From the NCBI GenBank assembly GCA_009926865.1, contig RFOD01000003.1:22357-86356 (forward strand): DNA of 64,000 nucleotides, read 5' to 3'. Positions within the stretch are counted from its first letter, which is position 1. Each line of letters begins with the position of its first letter. The DNA comes from Gammaproteobacteria bacterium (GTDB lineage: Bacteria; Pseudomonadota; Gammaproteobacteria; Steroidobacterales; Steroidobacteraceae). The notes beneath the pieces are model-generated. The model saw only the letters and a program-made list of their open reading frames with translations, was not told where the DNA came from and made no database searches. The position numbers and the translations under genes are program-made. This document shows positions 46,004 to 54,554 of the stretch, in pieces.

Positions 46004-46618
46004 ATGCTCGTAAGACCCTTTCCTTCTCGGAACTATGTTGTTTGGGCCTGGCTGGGTCTCATCGTCCTCAGCTCAGGTTCTCTATGCACACCTTCGTCGG
46101 TCGCGATAGCCCAAGCGCAGACCAAAGACCATGACCACGATCATGACCACGATCACGACCACGACCACGATCAGGCGGACGAACCCGGCCGCCACGTGCA
46201 TGGCGAAATCACGATGAATATCGCGCTCGAGGGCAATATCCTTTCCGCTGAACTCGACTCGCCAGCCATCCATGTCGTCGGCTTTGAGCGCGCTGCGCAA
46301 ACCGAGGCAGAGCGTGCCCGTTTAACGGCCGCCAATACCTGGCTTACGAGCGGTCGCAATTTCTTGGGGGTGCCGCGCGCCGCAGTATGTGGGCCGGTGA
46401 ATCAGAATTACGTGCCGCCCGCCGAGGACGCCAAGCACGCCAACTATCGCGCTGTGCATGAGTATCAATGTGATAACGCCGAAGCACTCGCCTGGATTGA
46501 ACTTTGGGCGCTGCGTAAGCTCGAAGGCGTGGAGAAAGTCACGTTAAACCTCATCATCAATGGTCGCCAAGAACAAGTGGTGCTCGACGGTAAGACCGAA
46601 CGCGTGACGTTACGCTAA
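46004..46618 (+). CDS. DUF2796 (ZrgA-like) zinc-binding protein
   Basis: A 204-residue exported protein of the DUF2796 family, to which the Vibrio zinc protein ZrgA belongs. Signal peptide ends near AIAQA (residue 37); then eight His-Asp pairs and RHVHGEI, a clear metal-chelating stretch, and the conserved GVEKVTLNLIINGRQEQVVL. AGAGGAG precedes the ATG at 46004. It likely captures periplasmic zinc delivered by the TonB receptor and passes it to the ABC system that follows. Confidence 0.88.
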   Translation: MLVRPFPSRNYVVWAWLGLIVLSSGSLCTPSSVAIAQAQTKDHDHDHDHDHDHDHDQADEPGRHVHGEITMNIALEGNILSAELDSPAIHVVGFERAAQTEAERARLTAANTWLTSGRNFLGVPRAAVCGPVNQNYVPPAEDAKHANYRAVHEYQCDNAEALAWIELWALRKLEGVEKVTLNLIINGRQEQVVLDGKTERVTLR

Positions 46619-46656
46619 GGCAATAGGACGCCAAAGCACGTGAGGCAAAGACACAG

Positions 46657-47376
46657 GTGACTGATCGAGCGGTTGCCATTGATGCACGTGAGCTGACCTT
46701 TGCTTGGCCAGGTAAGGCGCGCCTCATCGATATCGAACGATTTACTCTGCACCGAGCAGAGCGCGTGTTTTTACGTGGCCCCAGCGGTAGCGGCAAAAGC
46801 ACGCTTCTCAGCCTTTTGGGTGGCGTACTACAACCAAGCGGGGGAGAGATCCACCTGCTTGGTAAAGCGATCAATGAAATGTCCGCGGGTGAGCGAGATC
46901 GCTTTCGCGGCGAACAGATCGGTTTCATCTTCCAGATGTTCAATCTCATCCCGTATTTGGATGTAGTTGAAAACGTGATGCTGCCGGGACGATTTTCCAA
47001 ACTACGAGAACAGCGAATCATTGGCGAACCCGTTGCAGAAGCCAAACGCCTGCTGGCTGCAATAGGCCTCAATGACCCTGCGTTACTCAGCCGCCCGGTG
47101 ACGGAACTATCGATCGGTCAACAGCAACGCGTTGCCGCTGCACGTGCGCTCTATGGCAAGCCGGGACTGATCATCGCTGACGAGCCAACTTCCTCTTTAG
47201 ACCAAGATGCACGCGAGAATTTTCTGACCCTATTAATGGACGAGTGTCGCGCGCAAGGCGCGAGCCTGCTATTCGTCAGTCACGACACACAGCTTGGCGC
47301 GCGATTTGATCGAGTCGTCGCCCTCAAAGATATTAACCGAGCCGCAACCGATGCGACCGGAGAGAGCCTCGCATGA
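46657..47376 (+). CDS. ABC transporter ATP-binding protein (LolD/MacB type)
   Basis: A 239-residue ATPase. Walker A is GPSGSGKST (residues about 41-49), Q loop in FIFQMFN, signature LSIGQQQR, Walker B LIIADEPTSSLD and H loop in VSHDT. Similar to the LolD/MacB type that works with FtsX-like permeases. GTG start; its stop overlaps the permease start (ATGA). Position within the DUF2796 operon points to zinc uptake (ZrgB-type role), but lipoprotein export-type mechanisms are not excluded. Confidence 0.92.
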   Translation: MTDRAVAIDARELTFAWPGKARLIDIERFTLHRAERVFLRGPSGSGKSTLLSLLGGVLQPSGGEIHLLGKAINEMSAGERDRFRGEQIGFIFQMFNLIPYLDVVENVMLPGRFSKLREQRIIGEPVAEAKRLLAAIGLNDPALLSRPVTELSIGQQQRVAAARALYGKPGLIIADEPTSSLDQDARENFLTLLMDECRAQGASLLFVSHDTQLGARFDRVVALKDINRAATDATGESLA

Positions 47377-48632
47377 CGCTGCTACTCGCCCTACGGTCGT
47401 TGCGTAATCGTCGTGCCACAGCTGTGCTGACGATCGCTGCAATTGCCATCAGCGTCACTTTGCTACTCGGTGTTGAAAAGCTTCGCACGGCGGCGCGAGA
47501 TGGCTTTGCCAACACGGTCTCAGGCGTCGATCTGATCGTGGGTGCTCGCTCGGGACAGCTCAATTTATTGTTGTATTCGGTGTTTCGCGTCGGCGATGCG
47601 ACAGCCAATGTCACTTGGGAGAGTTACCAACGTATTGCCAAGCACCCGGATGTGGCGTGGACGATTCCGCTTTCCTTAGGGGATTCGCACCGAGGCTTTC
47701 GCGTACTCGGAACGACAACGGCTTACTTTGAGCATTATCGTTTTGCGGGTGATCGGCCGATTGTGTTTGCCGAAGGACGCGTCTTTAATGATCTTTATGA
47801 TGCGGTCATCGGCGCCGATGTCGCAGAACAGCTCGCTTATACGTTGGGGCAGCCCGTTGTCATCGCGCATGGTACGGGGCGCGTCAGTTTTACCGAACAT
47901 GGCGATAAGCCCTTTCGCATCGTCGGGATTTTGGAACGTACCGGGACGCCCATCGATCGGACCGTACATGTGTCGCTGGAGGCGATCACCGCCATTCACG
48001 TGGATTGGCAGGGTGGTATGCAAGCGCCGGCGGGCGCGCGAGTGAGCGCGGAGGAAGCGCGCGAGCGGGATCTCACGCCAGAGTCCATCACCGCCTTCAT
48101 GGTGGGCATGAAAAGTCGAGTAATGACCTTCACGATGCAACGTGCGATCAATGAATATCGGCAAGAGCCCCTGATGGCTGTCATGCCCGGCGTCGCCCTA
48201 TCGCAATTGTGGAATTTAGTCGGGATTGCAGACACCGCTCTTCGCATCGTGGCTGCCTTTGTGGTACTCGCAGGTCTACTCGGCATGCTCACCGCGATCC
48301 TGACTAGCCTGAATGAGCGTCGACGCGAAATGGCGATTCTGCGTTCCGTCGGCGCGCGGCCCCGTCACGTGTTTGCACTCCTGATCACAGAAGCGGGGAT
48401 CCTCGCGAGCAGCGGAGTGATGGTCGGCGTCGGTCTGACGTATGGCGCGATCTTTGCGGCCCAGCCTCTGCTTGAACGCCGATTCGGAATCTTTCTGCAA
48501 CCCGGTGGTCTGAGCGGTTACGATGTCATGCTACTCACTGGCATTGTGCTCGCGGCGTTGCTGATGGGCGCTGTGCCGGCGTGGCGAGCTTACCGAAACA
48601 GCCTGAGCGACGGCCTAACGATCCGGGTGTGA
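47373..48632 (+). CDS. FtsX-like ABC transporter permease
   Basis: A 419-residue permease with an N-terminal membrane segment (TAVLTIAAIAISVTLLLGV), a large periplasmic MacB-type core (about 45-270), and three C-terminal transmembrane helices, followed by GYDVMLLTGIVLAALLMGAVPAWRAYR. ERRREMAILRSVGARPRHVF is the coupling-helix region typical of FtsX/MacB. It forms a transporter with the preceding ATPase, probably a homodimer, as no second permease is present. Confidence 0.92.
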   Translation: MTLLLALRSLRNRRATAVLTIAAIAISVTLLLGVEKLRTAARDGFANTVSGVDLIVGARSGQLNLLLYSVFRVGDATANVTWESYQRIAKHPDVAWTIPLSLGDSHRGFRVLGTTTAYFEHYRFAGDRPIVFAEGRVFNDLYDAVIGADVAEQLAYTLGQPVVIAHGTGRVSFTEHGDKPFRIVGILERTGTPIDRTVHVSLEAITAIHVDWQGGMQAPAGARVSAEEARERDLTPESITAFMVGMKSRVMTFTMQRAINEYRQEPLMAVMPGVALSQLWNLVGIADTALRIVAAFVVLAGLLGMLTAILTSLNERRREMAILRSVGARPRHVFALLITEAGILASSGVMVGVGLTYGAIFAAQPLLERRFGIFLQPGGLSGYDVMLLTGIVLAALLMGAVPAWRAYRNSLSDGLTIRV

Positions 48633-48700
48633 CCCCAAAGGGGATTTATCGCGGACGAATCGACGGACGGCGTAGGGCTTGATGCTTGGCGGATAACAAC

Positions 48701-49309
48701 ATGTCGCAATCCACACACTCTTTCTCCGTGATCACCCTCGGCATCAGCCTGCTTACGCTGACCGTCGCGACGCCCGTCTTGGGTATTACGGCGCCCGCCT
48801 CGCAAAACGCGAGCGCACCGGCCGTCGGTACGCCCGCGCCGAAAGCCGCGAGTAAAAGCGCTCGCAAACAAACGATCCGCGAACTCGATTGGGAGGAATT
48901 AATCCCCGAAGAGTCGCGCGAACGTTTTCTCGCAGGACCGCCGCCGGCCGTCCATGATTATCTCGGCGAGGGCGGGATGGCCGCTCAACAGATCATGGAT
49001 TTTTCCGTCAACAAATCGCTAAATGGTTCGACGGTCAAAATTCCAGGCTTCATCGTCCCGCTCGATATCGGCAAAGACGGATTAGTGTCAGAGTTTTTTT
49101 TGGTGCCCTACTTTGGCGCCTGCATCCACGTGCCCCCACCGCCGCCCAACCAAATCGTATACGTACGGATGAATAAAGGGATCGCGCTCGATTCGATTTA
49201 TGAGGCCTACTGGATTACGGGCAAGCTCAAAGCATCCAATAAAACAACACGTCTTGGTGCCTCAGCCTATCAGCTAGATGGCAGTAAGGTCGAAATCTAC
49301 AAGTACTGA
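48701..49309 (+). CDS. DUF3299 family exported protein
   Basis: A 202-residue protein with a signal sequence (hydrophobic residues about 8-29) and an Ala/Pro/Lys-rich linker. The DUF3299 domain shows [14 protein letters not shown] and [24 protein letters not shown]. The role of the family is unknown; members repeatedly sit beside ABC systems with DUF2796 proteins, as here. The Cys-Ile-His in the centre might bind metal. The ATG at 48701 is preferred to a TTG at 48686. Confidence 0.85.
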   Translation: MSQSTHSFSVITLGISLLTLTVATPVLGITAPASQNASAPAVGTPAPKAASKSARKQTIRELDWEELIPEESRERFLAGPPPAVHDYLGEGGMAAQQIMDFSVNKSLNGSTVKIPGFIVPLDIGKDGLVSEFFLVPYFGACIHVPPPPPNQIVYVRMNKGIALDSIYEAYWITGKLKASNKTTRLGASAYQLDGSKVEIYKY

Positions 49310-49319
49310 GTGCGCCCTA

Positions 49320-49664
49320 ATGGCCAGTCTGTTTGAGAAAATTGTCGCGCGAGAATTGCCCGCGGATATCGTTTTTCAGGATGATCGTGTCACCGCGTTT
49401 CGCGATATCCATCCGCGCGCACCGGTACATATTCTGATCGTGCCCAATAAGCTCATTGAGACCGCCAACGATATTGTTGATGAAGACGAGTCGTTGATCG
49501 GCCATCTTTTCACGGTGGCCCGTGACCTCGCGCGTCAAGAGGGTATTGCAGCCAATGGCTACCGCCTCATCATTAACTGTAATGAACACGGCGGGCAGGA
49601 GGTCTACCACCTGCACCTGCATCTGGTTGGCGGCGCGCCACTTGGCCCCATGCTCTGCCGATAG
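49320..49664 (+). CDS. hinT: Hint-type HIT protein (purine nucleoside phosphoramidase)
   Basis: A 114-residue HIT hydrolase of the Hint branch, acting on adenosine phosphoramidates. [20 protein letters not shown] at the start, and the catalytic HLHLHLVGG (residues about 100-108) are standard. It follows the DUF3299 gene by ten bases and could be translated from the zinc-module mRNA. A frame extending to 49278 lies inside that gene and is not used. Confidence 0.95.
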   Translation: MASLFEKIVARELPADIVFQDDRVTAFRDIHPRAPVHILIVPNKLIETANDIVDEDESLIGHLFTVARDLARQEGIAANGYRLIINCNEHGGQEVYHLHLHLVGGAPLGPMLCR

Positions 49665-49699
49665 TCCCCATCCAAAAGCCGATAAGGATTATTTCCCTT

Positions 49700-50650
49700 A
49701 TGCGATCACTGTACCCGGCCATCGATAGCAATCGCAGCGGCCACCTCAAAGTATCGGACGTACACGAAATTTATTGGGAAGAAAGTGGTAACCCCGCAGG
49801 GAAGCCCGTGGTATTTCTGCACGGCGGACCCGGCGGTGGGACGGATGCCGGCATGCGGCGATTTTTTGATCCGACTCGCTATCGCATTGTGCTATTTGAT
49901 CAACGCGGCTGCGGGAAAAGTCGCCCACATGCAAGCCTTGAAGATAACACCACCTGGCATTTGGTCGAAGATATTGAGCGTCTACGAGAATTTTTAGGCA
50001 TTGAACGCTGGCAGGTATTTGGTGGCTCCTGGGGCTCGACCTTGGCGCTCGCCTATGCGCAAAGTCACCCACAGCGCGTGAGCGAGCTCGTACTGCGAGG
50101 TATTTTCCTCGTCCGCCCCTGGGAGTTCCGCTGGTTTTACTCTACCCCCGATGGTACCGGCGCACTGTACCCAGACCTCTACGAGAAATTCATTGAAGTT
50201 ATTCCGCCGGCGGAAAGAGACGACGTCATTCGCGCATACTACACGCGCTTGACGAGTGAAAAGCTGGAAGTCAGAAGTGCAGCGGCTCGTGCTTGGTCAA
50301 TCTGGGAAGGCTCCACGAGCTTCCTACGCGGCAATCCCGACTATGTTGCAAAAGTAGGCGAAGATTTCTTTGCCGAGGCTTTTGCCCGCATTGAATGCCA
50401 TTACTTCCTACATGGAGGCTTCTTGCGGCATGAAAGCCAGCTACTGGATGACGTGCCGAAGATACGGCATATCCCCTGCACCATTGTCCAAGGTCGCTAC
50501 GATGTCGTGTGCCCCATGAAAAGCGCTTGGGACCTGCACCGAGCTTGGCCGGAGGCAGACCTGCGTATCGTGCCCGATGCGGGTCATTCCGCCTTTGAGC
50601 CTGGCATCCTCAGCGAACTGGTGAACGCCACTGATCGTTACGCTTCATAG
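49700..50650 (+). CDS. pip: Proline iminopeptidase (alpha/beta hydrolase)
   Basis: Cleaves N-terminal proline from peptides. In 316 residues: oxyanion loop HGGPGGGTDAG, VLFDQRGCGKS, nucleophile elbow GGSWGSTLALAYA, and the His of DAGHSAFEPG near the C-terminus; GRYDVVCP holds the Asp. All three catalytic residues are seen. The stop overlaps the convergent HExxH gene by six bases. RBS is AAGGA upstream. Confidence 0.95.
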   Translation: MRSLYPAIDSNRSGHLKVSDVHEIYWEESGNPAGKPVVFLHGGPGGGTDAGMRRFFDPTRYRIVLFDQRGCGKSRPHASLEDNTTWHLVEDIERLREFLGIERWQVFGGSWGSTLALAYAQSHPQRVSELVLRGIFLVRPWEFRWFYSTPDGTGALYPDLYEKFIEVIPPAERDDVIRAYYTRLTSEKLEVRSAAARAWSIWEGSTSFLRGNPDYVAKVGEDFFAEAFARIECHYFLHGGFLRHESQLLDDVPKIRHIPCTIVQGRYDVVCPMKSAWDLHRAWPEADLRIVPDAGHSAFEPGILSELVNATDRYAS

Positions 50651-51175
50651 CTCATCAAGAGTGTTCAGGCGGCCCGTCGGCTCGCATCGGGAATCGATCA
50701 ATTGGCGGTGGATTAACCACTCCTGCGCATCGAACGCATCCTGCTCGAACCAGGCTCGGGTTGAACCCAAACGGAAGCTATAGCCCCAACTGTCCATGTC
50801 GCGCATCATGCGCCCGCGATCCATCTCGGGCAGCAGATCGGCCCAGAGAATTTGCAGGTAACACACTGCATTTTCCTCAGCGTGATCGCCTCCTGCGTCG
50901 CGAAATAGCTCGCGCCGACGCGAGGGACTCATACAAACGATGTGAGCCGCCTCATGCAGCGCAGAATGCACCGGAGTATCAGCGCGCACGAAGAGCCATG
51001 ACGCACCCTGCGAGCAGGCAATCCCCGCCTCTGCCTCTCCCCAAAAACTACCGATCAATGGCTCGTCAGGTGCACCCCACGCGATACGGACGCCGTATAA
51101 ACCTAATAAATGTCGTAGTGCGGCCAGTTGTCCGGGAGAGTCGCAGCGCAATACGGGTATCACCCCATCACCCAC
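50645..51175 (-). CDS. Small HExxH protein of unknown function
   Basis: A 176-residue protein that I do not assign to a named family. It contains HEAAH (residues 74-78), followed 20 residues later by HAEEN (98-102), the arrangement of a gluzincin-like metalloprotease (HExxH plus downstream Glu), and many Trp residues. There is no signal peptide, so it should be cytoplasmic. GTG start, with a second GTG four codons later. It directly follows lptE (6 bases) in the leuS-lptE transcript. Confidence 0.65.
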   Translation of the reverse strand: MGDGVIPVLRCDSPGQLAALRHLLGLYGVRIAWGAPDEPLIGSFWGEAEAGIACSQGASWLFVRADTPVHSALHEAAHIVCMSPSRRRELFRDAGGDHAEENAVCYLQILWADLLPEMDRGRMMRDMDSWGYSFRLGSTRAWFEQDAFDAQEWLIHRQLIDSRCEPTGRLNTLDEL

Positions 51176-51181
51176 ACACTA

Positions 51182-51784
51182 TTATTTGATACTCGCAATA
51201 CGCTGGATCACCATACCAGCCAATTCATTGGCGAGGGTACTGCGTAATTGCTCGCGCTCGCGTTGTTTCGCTAATACGGCTCGCTCATCGAAACTGAATT
51301 CTCGCGATAAAGCCAACTCCTCGGACTCGATGGGCGATGAGTCTGGTATCGGCGACGGAGCGCCTGACGTCGGCACCGATGCAGGGTCGAAGGAATATCG
51401 CACTCGATAAGTCAGTTCATACTCTCGTGGCACATTACGCGCCGACACGGAGGCAATGCGTTCAATAAATTCGTCCTGCTCAATGCGTAAACGAGCAAGC
51501 GACCCGATACTGGGCGAGCCTCCAGCAGAGCGCCCGACACCGCTAAGCACGCTCCAACGGACTTCTACCCCAGCATTACGCAGACGACGTGCCAGCGCGC
51601 TTGCGAACTCGCTCTGGCGATCGCTCACCTGTAATTCGATTACCCGCACGGCTTGCGGTAACTGAATATCGCCTTGTAGTTGAAATCCGCAACTTGAGAG
51701 TACTAGTAGAGATACGCCCATGAGCGCGGGCCACGCCTGCCGTCTCAGGAAATCAAAACGTCCTACGCGAGGCATCACACTCAC
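51182..51784 (-). CDS. lptE: LPS-assembly lipoprotein LptE
   Basis: LptE plugs the LptD barrel for lipopolysaccharide insertion. The 200-residue protein has a lipoprotein signal with lipobox VLSSC (Cys32), followed by GFQLQG, the LptE hallmark. The remainder is less conserved; a Pro/Ser insert occurs in the C-terminal half. The GTG overlaps the leuS stop (GTGA); an ATG nine bases later is possible. leuS-lptE is the usual order, but here holA does not follow. Confidence 0.93.
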   Translation of the reverse strand: MSVMPRVGRFDFLRRQAWPALMGVSLLVLSSCGFQLQGDIQLPQAVRVIELQVSDRQSEFASALARRLRNAGVEVRWSVLSGVGRSAGGSPSIGSLARLRIEQDEFIERIASVSARNVPREYELTYRVRYSFDPASVPTSGAPSPIPDSSPIESEELALSREFSFDERAVLAKQREREQLRSTLANELAGMVIQRIASIK

Positions 51785-54405
51785 ACCACCACGTTCACAA
51801 GCTTGCGCGGCACTACGATGACTTTCTTAGGTGTCGCAGCCCCTACAAACTTTTGAATTGTCTCGTTTGCCAAAGCCATTGCGCGAATGGTTGCATCGTC
51901 AGCATCCACCGGTACGGTGATTTGGCTACGTAGCTTGCCATTGACCTGGACAACGAGCGTCAGCTCATCCTGCGCGAGTGCAGACTCATCGACTTTCGGC
52001 CAAGGCTGATCAATCATCGCACCTTCATGACCTAAAGCCTGCCAGAGGGCATGAGTAACGTGCGGAATCATCGGCGAGAGTCCCTGTACCGCCACCTCTA
52101 AGGCCTCTTGTACACAGGCACGACCCGCTTCACTACGGTCCTCGAAACGTGCGACCGCATTGAGTAACTCCATCACTGAGGCCACCGCCGTGTTGAAGGT
52201 ACGCCGTCGACCAATATCGTCGGTCAATTTCTGCAAGGTCTGATGAGTCAAACGACGTAGCTGTTTTTGCGCGGCGTTTAACTCGGAAGGTATCGCGACT
52301 CGTGATGCACTCTCCTCAGCGCCAACGTGCTCATAGACCGCGCGCCACAATCGACGAATAAAACGGAACGCCCCTTGCACGCCCTCATCGGACCACTCCA
52401 ATGATTGCTCGGGCGGCGCCGTGAACATCATGAACAAACGCGCTGTGTCCGCGCCATACTTTTCAACGAGACTCTGTGGATCGACGCCGTTATTTTTGGA
52501 CTTGGACATGGTGCCGAGCCCGTCATGTTGTACTTCCAGGCGACTTCCGTCTTCCCGGGTCACGATATATCGCTGCGCGTCACCCTCGCCCTGCACTTCC
52601 ACATCAAGTGGATTGAAATAAGTGCGACGACCTTCGGCTGGCTGATGAGAATAGATGTGATTGAGCACCATCCCCTGGGTCAGTAGATTTGCGAAAGGCT
52701 CATCCAAACTTAAAAGATTCAGGTCGCGCATGACCTTCGTCCAAAAGCGCGAATAGAGTAAATGCAGAATGGCGTGTTCGATACCACCGATGTACTGATC
52801 CACTGGCAGCCAGTAAGCAACGCGCTCATCTACCATCGCCTGCTCGTTATCAGCACAGGCGTAACGCAGGAAATACCACGAAGAATCCACGAAGGTATCC
52901 ATCGTGTCGGTTTCGCGCCGGGCCGACCGACCACAACTTGGACAATCCACCTGCCAAAATTGGGGCGTCTTACCTAATGGATTACCGCTACCATCGGGCA
53001 CCAAATCTTCGGGCAAGACGACCGGCAGCTGCTCATCCGGCACGGGTACTTCACCACAATGCTCACAATGAATGAGCGGGATCGGACAGCCCCAATAGCG
53101 TTGCCGAGAAATACCCCAGTCGCGCAAACGATATTGGATGCGCTTGCGGCCTAAGCCGCGCGTCTCTAGCGCAGCGCAGATCGCATCGACCGCTGCCTGA
53201 AACTCGAGACCTGAAAACTCGCCTGAGTTAATGGTGACGCCGCGTTCGCCATAGGCGTCTGTCCATGGCGCTTCGACCTTTTCATAGGCACTGACAGTCG
53301 AACGCACCACCGTCGTAATCTCGATTCCCTGCTGAGTGGCAAAGGCGAAGTCACGCTCATCGTGCGCGGGAACACCCATCACCGCGCCCTCGCCGTATCC
53401 CATTAAGACATAGTTTGCGACCCAAACCTCGATCGGCTTTTGAGTAAAGGGATGCCGCACATGCAAGCCCGTCGGAACGCCCTTTTTCTCCATAGTGGCG
53501 ACATCCGCCTCCATGGTGCTACCTCGACGGCACTCATCAATAAAATCTTGAAGTTTGGGGTCACGAGCACCCGCGGCGAGCGCCAAAGGATGTTCAGCTG
53601 CGACTGCCATGAACGTGACGCCAAACAAAGTATCAACCCGCGTTGTGAATACTTTGAGCGCGCCTTCGGCTCCCATCACCTGACACGCATCCGATGCGTA
53701 CGGGAAACTCACCTCCGCGCCTTCGCTACGGCCAATCCAGTTGGCTTGCATCAATTTGACGCGCTCAGGCCATCCGTCTAGCCCATCAAGCGCGCTCAAC
53801 AACTCCTCGGCATAGCGGGTGATATGCAAGTAATACATCGGGATCTCGCGCTTTTCGACGACGGCTCCCGTGCGCCAGCCACGACCATCGATCACCTGCT
53901 CGTTGGCTAATACCGTTTGATCGACCGGATCCCAATTGACCACGCCCGTGCGTTTATAGGCGATACCCGCCTCGCGCATCCGCAAAAATAACCATTGGTT
54001 CCAACGGTAGTAGTCGGGGTCGCAGGTCGCGATTTCGCGATCCCAATCAATGGCAAAGCCAAGCGCCTGCAACTGCTTTTTCATGTACGCGATGTTGTCG
54101 CGCGTCCAACGTGCTGGCGCCACGCCATTGGCCATCGCCGCATTTTCCGCAGGTAAGCCAAACGCATCCCAGCCCATCGGCTGTAGAACATTGTGCCCCT
54201 GCATACGGGCAAAGCGCGCGAGCACATCGCCAATGGTGTAGTTGCGCACGTGGCCCATGTGCAACCTGCCTGAGGGATAGGGGAACATCGACAGGCAATA
54301 AAATTTGCTACTGGCGGGATCTTCCTTCGCCTTGAAACTGCCTGCTTGCTGCCAATGTGCCTGTGCCGCCTTCTCGACTACGGCGGGCTCGTAACGCTCT
54401 TCCAT
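51781..54405 (-). CDS. leuS: Leucyl-tRNA synthetase
   Basis: The 874-residue class I synthetase charging tRNA-Leu. Seen: [18 protein letters not shown] with the HIGH equivalent (HMGH), the editing domain with the TxxRxDT-type [28 protein letters not shown], zinc-type CxxC pairs (CEHCG, CPSCG), and the KMSKS equivalent TMSKSKN near residue 630. Length equals E. coli LeuS (860) with the usual variation. Confidence 0.98.
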   Translation of the reverse strand: MEERYEPAVVEKAAQAHWQQAGSFKAKEDPASSKFYCLSMFPYPSGRLHMGHVRNYTIGDVLARFARMQGHNVLQPMGWDAFGLPAENAAMANGVAPARWTRDNIAYMKKQLQALGFAIDWDREIATCDPDYYRWNQWLFLRMREAGIAYKRTGVVNWDPVDQTVLANEQVIDGRGWRTGAVVEKREIPMYYLHITRYAEELLSALDGLDGWPERVKLMQANWIGRSEGAEVSFPYASDACQVMGAEGALKVFTTRVDTLFGVTFMAVAAEHPLALAAGARDPKLQDFIDECRRGSTMEADVATMEKKGVPTGLHVRHPFTQKPIEVWVANYVLMGYGEGAVMGVPAHDERDFAFATQQGIEITTVVRSTVSAYEKVEAPWTDAYGERGVTINSGEFSGLEFQAAVDAICAALETRGLGRKRIQYRLRDWGISRQRYWGCPIPLIHCEHCGEVPVPDEQLPVVLPEDLVPDGSGNPLGKTPQFWQVDCPSCGRSARRETDTMDTFVDSSWYFLRYACADNEQAMVDERVAYWLPVDQYIGGIEHAILHLLYSRFWTKVMRDLNLLSLDEPFANLLTQGMVLNHIYSHQPAEGRRTYFNPLDVEVQGEGDAQRYIVTREDGSRLEVQHDGLGTMSKSKNNGVDPQSLVEKYGADTARLFMMFTAPPEQSLEWSDEGVQGAFRFIRRLWRAVYEHVGAEESASRVAIPSELNAAQKQLRRLTHQTLQKLTDDIGRRRTFNTAVASVMELLNAVARFEDRSEAGRACVQEALEVAVQGLSPMIPHVTHALWQALGHEGAMIDQPWPKVDESALAQDELTLVVQVNGKLRSQITVPVDADDATIRAMALANETIQKFVGAATPKKVIVVPRKLVNVVV

Positions 54406-54492
54406 CAGATAAAACCATAGGGCTGGCCGCCAGGATTGCGCGGCGTGCGAACTATATCACCTCGCCCTTGCAGTGCCCCGCATGCGCGTCCT

Positions 54493-54531
54493 CAAAAGAA
54501 AACGCCCCGGGGTGCGAAACACCTCGGGGCG
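54493..54531 (-). terminator. Intrinsic terminator after the second TonB receptor gene
   Basis: A 12-bp stem CGCCCCGAGGTG/CACCCCGGGGCG (one mismatch pair) with a TTTCG loop and the minus-strand U-rich tail TTTTCTTTTG. It ends the receptor transcript 24 bases past its stop, and stands between it and leuS. Confidence 0.85.
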
Positions 54532-54554
54532 TCTTGTGGTCGAGAACCTAAAGC

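Noticed and set aside
46128..46173. Tandem repeat as CRISPR-like or mobile repeat
   Set aside because: The repeats are short, in frame and encode His-Asp; no spacers or cas genes are present.
46082..46300. Antisense Val/Ile-rich ORF over the DUF2796 gene
   Set aside because: It is the shadow of the His-Asp repeat on the other strand.
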